Below, one piece after another: positions 1 to 5,588 of a stretch of 7,595 nt of DNA. Under the pieces are notes generated by a model, which worked only from the letters and a program-made list of their open reading frames with translations, searched no databases and was not told the DNA's origin. The DNA is taken from positions 1 through 7,595 of the forward strand of contig DQTK01000045.1 in assembly GCA_015662815.1 (NCBI GenBank), written 5' to 3'. The DNA is from Aquifex aeolicus (GTDB lineage Bacteria; Aquificota; Aquificia; Aquificales; Aquificaceae). The position numbers and the translations under genes are program-made. Position 1 is the first letter of the stretch, and each line of letters begins with the position of its first letter.

Positions 1-540
1 AATAGGTTTACCTATAATCACCTTGACTTTTGCTATTGATTTTGGAATTATAGTTCCCCGGGGAAGAATCTTATCCGTACCGTGTATATATACAGGTAAT
101 ACAGGAAATCCACTCTTTATAGCTAAAAATCCTACACCTGGTTTCGGTCTACCGAATTGTCCCGGCTCTACTCTTCTCCCTTCTGGGAAAATGCAGACTT
201 TACAGCCGCTTTGGAGAAGCTTTAAGGATTCTTCAAGAACAGGTATGTCGTTAATACTCTTCTTCACAGGAAGGGTTCTCATATGTTTTAATAACCATCC
301 TATAGGAGGTTTAAAAAGCTCTTCTTTCGCAAGAAAAAAAAGCGGCTCGGGAAACACGGCATCCAGTACGGGAGGGTCAAGGTGACTCCTATGATTTGCT
401 GCGACAATACAGGGATATTCTGGGATATTTTCCAGCCCTATAACTTCAAGTCTTAGAAAACCTTTAAAAAAGGGCTTTATTAACTTCCACAGTGGTAAAA
501 AAAAGTAAGCTCCTATCGGGCTCAAAGGACACTTATCCAT
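1..540 (-). CDS. plsC: PlsC-type 1-acyl-sn-glycerol-3-phosphate acyltransferase (3' end outside the window)
   Basis: This is the first 180 codons of a lysophospholipid acyltransferase; the frame is open to the left edge. The family transfers an acyl group to lysophosphatidic acid to make phosphatidic acid, the precursor of membrane phospholipids, at the inner face of the cytoplasmic membrane. The visible protein has the acyltransferase blocks in order. NHRSHLDP at residues 49-56 carries the catalytic HX4D pair (H50, D55), FPEGRR at 118-123 is the glycerophosphate-binding block (EGRR where many members have EGTR), and VLPVYIHGT at 147-155 matches the last block. The N-terminus (about residues 11-29) is aromatic and hydrophobic, suiting membrane association. 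The ATG at 540 has a GAGGT ribosome site that overlaps the stop of the upstream kinase, with only 9 bases between the genes, so the two are probably co-transcribed. Substrate and acyl-donor choice cannot be read from the sequence; the family call is firm. Confidence 0.93.
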   Translation of the reverse strand, partial: MDKCPLSPIGAYFFLPLWKLIKPFFKGFLRLEVIGLENIPEYPCIVAANHRSHLDPPVLDAVFPEPLFFLAKEELFKPPIGWLLKHMRTLPVKKSINDIPVLEESLKLLQSGCKVCIFPEGRRVEPGQFGRPKPGVGFLAIKSGFPVLPVYIHGTDKILPRGTIIPKSIAKVKVIIGKPI

Positions 541-549
541 ATTTGTACC

Positions 550-1071
550 TCAACAATCTATGAGTCTTTCTAATTCCCTTTTTAATTCTTCCTTTGTTTT
601 GTTAGTGTCAATCTTTACGTAGTTCACATCATCAGGTTTTTCGAAGATTTCCTTTTGCTTTAAATAGATTTTAAAGTCAGCATCGGAAACATCTTTCCTA
701 TTTTCTAAACGTCTTTTTATTACCCCCTCAGGTGCCCAAGCTAATATAAATAGAACATCTTTAAAGTTTTTTAAAATAAGCTCCCTTTGCCACCTTTTTA
801 GAAAGGTAGCGTCAAGAACAACCCTTCCACCTTTATTTAAAATTTCCTTAGCTCTATTTACCATTTCTCTGTAAACTCTTACCGTCATATCTTCTGTATA
901 TATACCTTTCCCGAAATCTGCCTTGGCACTTTCTTCCGGCTTAATGCCTGAAAGTCCCTTTCTGATAACATCACTCCTTAGCCAAGCATACCCAAACCCT
1001 TCGTTAAGTATTGAACTCAAAAAGGATTTACCCGAACCTGACAGACCGAATATAACTACTACGTTTTTCAT
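550..1071 (-). CDS. Small P-loop kinase of the COG0645 / zeta-toxin-like type, substrate unknown
   Basis: A 173-residue single-domain P-loop protein. Walker A is GLSGSGKS at residues 9-16. LRSDVIRKGLSG at 31-42, the YTEDMTVRVY helix at 58-67, VVLDATF at 84-90 and an Arg-rich LID-like stretch RRLENRKD at 120-127 follow the pattern of the predicted-kinase family COG0645, related to gluconate kinases, zeta toxins and chloramphenicol phosphotransferase. It probably phosphorylates a small molecule with ATP in the cytoplasm, but the sequence does not identify the acceptor. In many bacteria this domain is the C-terminal half of a protein also carrying an aminoglycoside-phosphotransferase-like half; here it stands alone. 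It is not cytidylate kinase, which is longer and has different substrate motifs. The ATG overlaps the HU-family stop (ATGA) and no Shine-Dalgarno is visible, so translation is probably coupled to the upstream gene. The plsC gene begins 9 bases after the stop. Confidence 0.88.
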   Translation of the reverse strand: MKNVVVIFGLSGSGKSFLSSILNEGFGYAWLRSDVIRKGLSGIKPEESAKADFGKGIYTEDMTVRVYREMVNRAKEILNKGGRVVLDATFLKRWQRELILKNFKDVLFILAWAPEGVIKRRLENRKDVSDADFKIYLKQKEIFEKPDDVNYVKIDTNKTKEELKRELERLIDC

Positions 1072-1352
1072 AGTTTTATAAACTGCTTACTGGGTTTAAA
1101 AACTACTACTTTCCTTTCCGGGATTTCTATTAATTTCATTTCCTTGAGATTCATCCCTTTCTTTGGCTTCCTATTTTTTACTATGAAAGTACCGAAACCT
1201 GAAACTTTTACGTTTTCCCCTTCTAAAATTTTCCCCTCAATTATGTTAAAGATTTCCGAAACCATATCGTAAAGTTCTTTTTTGTTAAGCTTCAAACCAC
1301 TTTCTTTAACGAGACGGTCGTATAGCTTATTGGTTATATCCCTCTTAGTCAT
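1068..1352 (-). CDS. HU/IHF-family DNA-binding protein with a divergent beta-arm tip
   Basis: A 94-residue histone-like protein that should form an intertwined dimer, bend or wrap DNA, and act in nucleoid organisation. The N-terminal helices (MTKRDITNKLYDRL, residues 1-14, and about 23-45) and the core KVSGFGTFIVKNR (49-61) are typical, and the C-terminal RKVVVFKPSKQFIKL (80-94) matches the RRVVTFRP end of IHF/HU. Aligned without gaps to IHF-alpha from the SGFG motif, the arm tip reads GMNLKEMK (66-73) where the family usually has GRNPKTGE, so the proline that intercalates between base pairs is Leu69. The gene starts 31 bases after the S1 stop, as in the E. coli rpsA-ihfB order, and overlaps the kinase by 4 bases. 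The ATG at 1352 has no Shine-Dalgarno; a TATAAT ends 8 bases upstream. Family membership is clear; whether it counts as HU, an IHF subunit or a specialised paralogue is open. Confidence 0.93.
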   Translation of the reverse strand: MTKRDITNKLYDRLVKESGLKLNKKELYDMVSEIFNIIEGKILEGENVKVSGFGTFIVKNRKPKKGMNLKEMKLIEIPERKVVVFKPSKQFIKL

Positions 1353-1360
1353 AAAGGAAT

Positions 1361-1366
1361 ATTATA
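1361..1366 (-). promoter_or_regulatory. Possible -10 element just ahead of the HU-family gene
   Basis: A perfect TATAAT on the minus strand ends 8 bases before the ATG at 1352, which would place a transcript start at or next to the start codon. No hexamer resembling TTGACA occurs 16-18 bases upstream, where the S1 stop lies. It could be a weak promoter giving a leaderless mRNA, or chance in AT-rich spacing. Confidence 0.3.
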
Positions 1367-1383
1367 AGGCGGGGGAAACTCCC

Positions 1384-3000
1384 TTACTGTATTTTCCATT
1401 TTTTCTTGAGAATCTCTCCTAACTTGAATCCACCTGTAGAAGGGGAGGATACAACTACAGCTTCTTCTTTTTCTTCTTCAACTTTAGGCTTTTCTTCTAT
1501 CAACGCGTTTATACTGAAAGTCACCTTACCTTCTTTGGGGTTGAGGTCTATAATCTTCACTTCGTACTCTTGGCCTTTTCTTACACGTATATGCTTTGGA
1601 ACTTCGGAGAAGGGTAATAGCCCCTCAACACCCTCTGGAAGTTCAAGAAATGCTCCGAAGGGAGCAAGCTCTTTTACTGGAAGTTTCACAACATCTCCAA
1701 CTTTGTACTTTTCCTGAACCTTTTCCCAGGGATTTTCCGTAAGTTGTTTTATACCGAGTTTAATATACTTACCTTCAAGTCCGAGAACAGCAAACTCTCT
1801 TTCTTCTCCTTCCTTGAGAACCTCTTCAATCCTCTTGGGTCTTGTCCAAGATAGATTGCTTCTATGGATAATTCCCCTTACACTATCCTCGAGCTCAACT
1901 ATAGCCCTGCTACCTTCAATTTTAAGAACTTTGCCCACAACCTTAGATCCGGCAGGATGCTTTTGTAGGAAAATATCCCAAGGTCTTGGCTGTGCGCGTT
2001 TAATGGAGAGGGCTAATCTTCTTTTCCTGGGCTCTATCTTTAGGATTTTCACTTTTACCGTATCACCCTTCTTAAATTCCGGTTTACCCTCCCATGCGAG
2101 TTCTTCTTCGGGAACAAATCCTTCAATCCCTTCCATTAACTCAACTATTACGCCTCTGGGAGTAACGGCAATAACCCTTCCTTCGAGTATATCTCCCTGT
2201 TTGTGTTCCTTTATAAACTTCTCCCAAGGATTGCCTTTGAGTTCCCTGAGGCTTACAATAATAAAACTTTTTTCCTTGTCTATCCTTTTAACCTTTACCT
2301 TTAGGTTTTCCCCTACATCTGTATAGTTATAGGGATTTTTATCCCTTCCCCAAGAAAGTTCTTCCTTAGGAAGGAATGCCCTAAGGACTCCATCTACTAT
2401 AAGAGTTACTCCCTTGTTGGGGTCTACCTTTACAACCTTTCCTTCAACAACATCTTTAGGTTTGAGAGTATTGAGAAGCTCCTGCCTTCTCTTTTCCCTT
2501 TGTTCGTCCAAGTAAACCTTATGGGATACGATAATCCTAGGTCTTCTTCCATCTAATCTGAAGTCTAAAATTTTGAAACTGAGAACTTGACCTTCTTTAA
2601 TTTTTCTACCGGTTTCGGAAAGAGGAAGGAATGCCTTTATGCCTTCGAAATCTACTATAAAGCCCCCGCGGGCTTTTCTTTCTACCTTTCCCACTACGTC
2701 ACTCTTCTCTATGAAGGCTTTCCTCAGGTTTTCAAGCTCCTTCTGTTCCTCCAGAGGTTTTCTTGAAAGTACGGGGTTTTGTATTCTCGGAGAAAACCTT
2801 ATTATAACTGCCTCTACTTCATCCCCTTCCTTGATTTCGGGAATCTCCTCCTTAGAAATTACCGCTTCAGTTTTATAACCTATGTCAACAAATACTGTAT
2901 CTCCGGAAACTTTTACAACTTTACCTTTTACTATCTGCCCTTTTTGGAATTCCCCCGGGAAGGTTATAGACTCTTCAAGGAGCTTTTCAAATTCATTCAT
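1384..3000 (-). CDS. rpsA: Small ribosomal subunit protein S1 (bS1), six S1 RNA-binding domains
   Basis: A 538-residue protein made of six OB-fold S1 repeats at about residues 20-82, 100-161, 183-253, 267-335, 349-418 and 432-498. Repeats 3-6 are joined by the characteristic linkers NPWEKFIKEHKQGD (257-270), RPWDIFLQKHPAGS (339-352) and NPWEKVQEKYKVGD (423-436). The length and count match the six-domain S1 of E. coli (557 residues), in which domains 1-2 dock on the 30S subunit and the central domains bind mRNA to aid initiation on structured or weak-SD messages. The last repeat has the classic FGAFLELPEGVEGLLPFSEV (448-467). A tail rich in Glu and Lys (about 501-515) follows, ending in basic KKKWKIQ. 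The ATG at 3000 has a strong GGAGG six bases upstream and its own promoter, so it can be expressed apart from trmD. The HU-family gene follows 31 bases later. The GC-rich CCGCGG patch near 2668 lies in the coding region and encodes part of repeat 2. Confidence 0.96.
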   Translation of the reverse strand: MNEFEKLLEESITFPGEFQKGQIVKGKVVKVSGDTVFVDIGYKTEAVISKEEIPEIKEGDEVEAVIIRFSPRIQNPVLSRKPLEEQKELENLRKAFIEKSDVVGKVERKARGGFIVDFEGIKAFLPLSETGRKIKEGQVLSFKILDFRLDGRRPRIIVSHKVYLDEQREKRRQELLNTLKPKDVVEGKVVKVDPNKGVTLIVDGVLRAFLPKEELSWGRDKNPYNYTDVGENLKVKVKRIDKEKSFIIVSLRELKGNPWEKFIKEHKQGDILEGRVIAVTPRGVIVELMEGIEGFVPEEELAWEGKPEFKKGDTVKVKILKIEPRKRRLALSIKRAQPRPWDIFLQKHPAGSKVVGKVLKIEGSRAIVELEDSVRGIIHRSNLSWTRPKRIEEVLKEGEEREFAVLGLEGKYIKLGIKQLTENPWEKVQEKYKVGDVVKLPVKELAPFGAFLELPEGVEGLLPFSEVPKHIRVRKGQEYEVKIIDLNPKEGKVTFSINALIEEKPKVEEEKEEAVVVSSPSTGGFKLGEILKKKWKIQ

Positions 3001-3003
3001 TAA

Positions 3004-3011
3004 CTTCCTCC
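3004..3011 (-). promoter_or_regulatory. Strong Shine-Dalgarno of the S1 gene
   Basis: GGAGGAAG on the minus strand, with the GGAGG core (3007-3011) six bases before the ATG at 3000. It fixes the S1 start and contrasts with dnaG, the HU-family gene and the kinase, none of which has a recognisable site. Confidence 0.85.
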
Positions 3012-3022
3012 AGAAGTTTTTT

Positions 3023-3051
3023 ATTATAACAAATTTTACCTAGATTTCCAA
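3023..3051 (-). promoter_or_regulatory. Internal sigma-70-type promoter for the S1 gene
   Basis: Minus strand: -35 TTGGAA (3046-3051), a 17-base spacer, and -10 TATAAT (3023-3028). The -35 matches four of six TTGACA positions and the -10 is perfect. It lies in the 63-base gap just after the trmD stop. Transcription should begin near 3016-3017, giving a leader of about 16 bases that is little more than the Shine-Dalgarno. It would let S1, the HU-family gene, the kinase and plsC be transcribed independently of dnaG-rpoD-trmD. Confidence 0.7.
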
Positions 3052-3063
3052 GCGAAAAGGATT

Positions 3064-3837
3064 CTAAAGAAGGTTTTTGTGTTCGCTTAACCATTCCCTA
3101 AATGACTTTCCGGATAATATACTATTTAAAATATCTTTTTCGAGTTCTGTCAAGTCTTTTGGAATTCTATCGGGTCTTTTTTTTACAGTATTTTCTATTC
3201 TGTGCCATAGTTTCCAAAGTTCTATAAGTTTGTGATGCCCTGAAAGCAGCTCCTCGGGAACTTTCATCCCCTTAAATTCTCTTGGGCGTGTATAAACAGG
3301 ATATCCGAGCCAGCGGTTTGAAAAACTATCTTCTTTCAAACTCTGGGGTTCACTTAAAACTCCGGGAAGTAATCTACTCACCCCATCTATTAACGTTAAA
3401 GCTACTATCTCTCCACCCGATAAAATAAAATCCCCTAAAGAAATTTCTTCATCCACTATACTTTTTACACGCTCATCTATTCCTTCGTATCTTCCGCATA
3501 TAACCATAATGTTTCCTTTTTCAGAAAGTTTCTCCAGAAGCTTCTGGTCTATTTTATTTCCCCATGGCTCAGTTATAAGAACGTAAGGTTTACCGTATTT
3601 TTCTACAACGCTTTCATAGGCACTTAAAATAGGCTGGGGTTTTAGAACCATACCGGGAAGACCACCGTAAGGTACGTCATCAACCTGTCCTTTGGGAGCA
3701 AAGCTTCTCAAATCTATAGGGTAAACCTCTATCTTACCTTTTTTGATAGCTTGTTTTACTATCCCGTATTCGGTATAACAGGTTATTATTTTGGGGAATA
3801 TAGTTAGGACGAAGAAACGGAGTGGATTAGAACTCAA
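3064..3837 (-). CDS. trmD: tRNA (guanine-N1)-methyltransferase TrmD
   Basis: A 257-residue SPOUT-class enzyme that methylates N1 of G37, next to the anticodon, using S-adenosylmethionine; the modification prevents +1 frameshifting and is generally essential. FVLTIFP (9-15), VDDVPYGGLPGM (52-63), CGRYEGIDERV (114-124) and ISLGDFILSGGE (132-143) form the trefoil-knot domain. SR at 154-155 and EDSF at 169-172 hold the equivalents of E. coli catalytic R154 and D169. Deviations from the usual consensus are GGLPGM for GGGPGM, EPWG (90-93) for SPQG, and LGYPVYTRP (177-185) for LDxPxYTRP. The C-terminal domain with LLSGHHKLIELWK (197-209) binds tRNA in the dimer. The start is TTG at 3837, 11 bases inside the end of rpoD. 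A stop lies three codons upstream in frame and no ATG is available near the N-terminus; AAGG sits just ahead. Translation is probably coupled to rpoD. The identity is secure. Confidence 0.96.
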   Translation of the reverse strand: MSSNPLRFFVLTIFPKIITCYTEYGIVKQAIKKGKIEVYPIDLRSFAPKGQVDDVPYGGLPGMVLKPQPILSAYESVVEKYGKPYVLITEPWGNKIDQKLLEKLSEKGNIMVICGRYEGIDERVKSIVDEEISLGDFILSGGEIVALTLIDGVSRLLPGVLSEPQSLKEDSFSNRWLGYPVYTRPREFKGMKVPEELLSGHHKLIELWKLWHRIENTVKKRPDRIPKDLTELEKDILNSILSGKSFREWLSEHKNLL

Positions 3838-5545
3838 AGTCCCTTAAGTATTTAGCCCTTGAGGGATGTCTTAGTTTTCTTAGGGCTTTATTTTCTATTT
3901 GTCTTATCCTTTCTCTGGTCACATTAAACATCTTTCCTACCTGTTCAAGAGTATACTCCGTTCCATCTACAAGACCGTATCTGTACATAAGTATTTCCCT
4001 TTCTTTTTCGGAAAGGGTTTGGAGAACCTTTTCGAGTTGCTCCCTCAATAATTTCCTCGTTACCTGTTCCTCTGGATTGGGGATAGACTTATCTTCTATA
4101 AAGTCTTTTAGGAAAGTATCCTCATCATCCCCTATTGGCGTTTCAAGGGATATAGGTTCTTGGGAGAATTTCATAACCTTCCTCACTTTGTCCACTGGAA
4201 TGTCTAAATACTCCGCAACTTCTTCAGGTGTGGGTTCTCTTCCATTTTCTTGGAAAAGTTTCTTCGAGGCTTTAATTATCTTGTTAATGGTTTCTATCAT
4301 GTGAACAGGTATTCTTATGGTTCTTGCTTGGTCTGCTATAGCTCTGGTTATAGCTTGCCTAATCCACCAAGTAGCGTAAGTGGAGAATTTATAACCCTTT
4401 CTGTAATCGTACTTATCAACGGCTTTCATAAGTCCTATATTTCCTTCCTGTATTAAGTCAAGGAAATGAAGTCCCCTGTTTACGTATTTTTTCGCTATTG
4501 ACACAACCAGTCTTAGGTTTGACTGTATCATTATTTGTTTGGCTTGAACCACCTTTTTCCTACCTTGTTCGATTATTTTCATAACTTTCGGTATCTCTTC
4601 TTCAGGGAAGATACCTATAAGATTCTGGAGTCTTTCCACTTCCCTCCTTAGGGATATATACTCGTTCACGAGAGTAGCTACCTTTTCAAAGGGTATTCCC
4701 TTTTCTTGTATTGTCTTTTGGATTTCTCCATCACTGAGGTAATTGTTTGCAAAGTAATCGGGATCCTTGTGCAATGCTTTCAGTTTCCTTATACGTGCAT
4801 TTAAATCTTTTTTCTTTCTTGAGTATTCTTTGAATAGCTTTATTATTTCTTCCGTTACCCTTTCGAATTTAGCGTATTTAATTTTCATTTCCCTGATTAT
4901 TTTGTTCATTTTCGCATGAGCGTATAGGTATTTTTTCCTATTTTCGGGGCTGGGATTTCTAAGGTACTCTTTTCTTACATTCAACAGTTCCTTGTATGCT
5001 TTCGAAAGCTCATAGCCTTTTTCTATAAAATGTCTGGTAAATTCTTCAAAGCGATTCTCAAAGTCTTCATCGTTTTCATACTCAACTAAATCCATAACTT
5101 CGTGTATCTTTACCTTTCCGTTACATAGTCTTCCCCAGTCATCAAGTATTTTCTCTACTAGGAAAGAAGTTCTCATTAAACCCCTTCTCATTATCTTTCT
5201 GCCTATTTCTATTTGGCGAGCGTAATATATTTCCTCTTCTCTTTTAAGAAGGGGTATTTTTCCCATCTCACGTAGGTAAAGCTTTACCGGGTCACCGTCT
5301 CTTCCTACTGCTGTAAAGGAACCGGAAACTACAACTTCTTCCTCCTCTATGGTTTCTGTCTCTTCCAAATCTTCCTCATTTTCAACTACTTGAATATTCA
5401 TCCTGTGGAATAAATCCATAAGTTCCTCGAAAATGTCAGAAGATACAAAATCCTCTTCCAAAACTTCATTAATCTCGTCATAGGTAAGGTATCCCTTTTC
5501 TTTTCCCATTTCAATTAGCTGTCTGACGCTTTCCTTTTCCAGCAT
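3827..5545 (-). CDS. rpoD: Primary RNA polymerase sigma factor (sigma-A / sigma-70)
   Basis: A 572-residue group 1 sigma factor that directs core RNA polymerase to housekeeping promoters. Region 1.1 occupies about residues 1-55 and is followed by an acidic linker (54-70). Region 1.2 begins at VKLYLREMGKIPLL (87-100). A non-conserved region of about 220 residues, helical and highly charged, precedes region 2. Region 2 runs from NLRLVVSIAKKYVNRGLHFL (343-362) through DLIQEGNIGLMKAVDKYDY to the promoter-melting and -10-recognition segment YKFSTYATWWIRQAITRAIA (385-404). Region 3 covers about 415-490. Region 4 ends with the -35-binding helix-turn-helix, TLEQVGKMFNVTRERIRQIE (532-551). The ATG at 5545 has a perfect AGGAGGT five bases upstream. 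It lies 43 AT-rich bases after dnaG, the conserved order of the macromolecular synthesis operon, and its end overlaps trmD. Recognition regions are intact, so TTGACA/TATAAT-like promoters are expected in this genome. All signature regions are present. Confidence 0.98.
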   Translation of the reverse strand: MLEKESVRQLIEMGKEKGYLTYDEINEVLEEDFVSSDIFEELMDLFHRMNIQVVENEEDLEETETIEEEEVVVSGSFTAVGRDGDPVKLYLREMGKIPLLKREEEIYYARQIEIGRKIMRRGLMRTSFLVEKILDDWGRLCNGKVKIHEVMDLVEYENDEDFENRFEEFTRHFIEKGYELSKAYKELLNVRKEYLRNPSPENRKKYLYAHAKMNKIIREMKIKYAKFERVTEEIIKLFKEYSRKKKDLNARIRKLKALHKDPDYFANNYLSDGEIQKTIQEKGIPFEKVATLVNEYISLRREVERLQNLIGIFPEEEIPKVMKIIEQGRKKVVQAKQIMIQSNLRLVVSIAKKYVNRGLHFLDLIQEGNIGLMKAVDKYDYRKGYKFSTYATWWIRQAITRAIADQARTIRIPVHMIETINKIIKASKKLFQENGREPTPEEVAEYLDIPVDKVRKVMKFSQEPISLETPIGDDEDTFLKDFIEDKSIPNPEEQVTRKLLREQLEKVLQTLSEKEREILMYRYGLVDGTEYTLEQVGKMFNVTRERIRQIENKALRKLRHPSRAKYLRDFEF

Positions 5546-5550
5546 TCCTT

Positions 5551-5557
5551 ACCTCCT
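5551..5557 (-). promoter_or_regulatory. Consensus Shine-Dalgarno of rpoD
   Basis: AGGAGGT on the minus strand, five bases before the ATG at 5545. It confirms the rpoD start and shows the usual anti-SD pairing operates here. The rest of the 43-base dnaG-rpoD gap is AT-rich with no convincing promoter or terminator. Confidence 0.85.
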
Positions 5558-5588
5558 AACTCTGAAAATTTATTTAAATTAAACATTT

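Noticed and set aside
23..385. 120-codon open frame on the plus strand opposite plsC
   Set aside because: It is antisense to a clear acyltransferase, shows no recognisable domain and has no ribosome site; a shadow of the real gene.
1371..1383. GGGA-GTT-TCCC mini-hairpin after the S1 stop, a possible terminator
   Set aside because: Four pairs with a 3-base loop and no T-run; too short to end transcription, and the downstream genes are tightly coupled.
2660..2680. GC-rich palindromic patch GCCCCCGCGGGC
   Set aside because: It lies in S1 coding sequence and encodes the ordinary KARGGF segment of the second repeat; no regulatory context.
1406..3003. Several plus-strand open frames opposite the S1 gene
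   Set aside because: They are rich in Ser, Thr, Pro and Leu, as expected for the complement of a Lys/Glu-rich gene, and no family signature is visible.
4077..4456. Two plus-strand open frames opposite rpoD
   Set aside because: They lie inside the highly conserved sigma regions 2-3 coding sequence, with no start signals; shadows.
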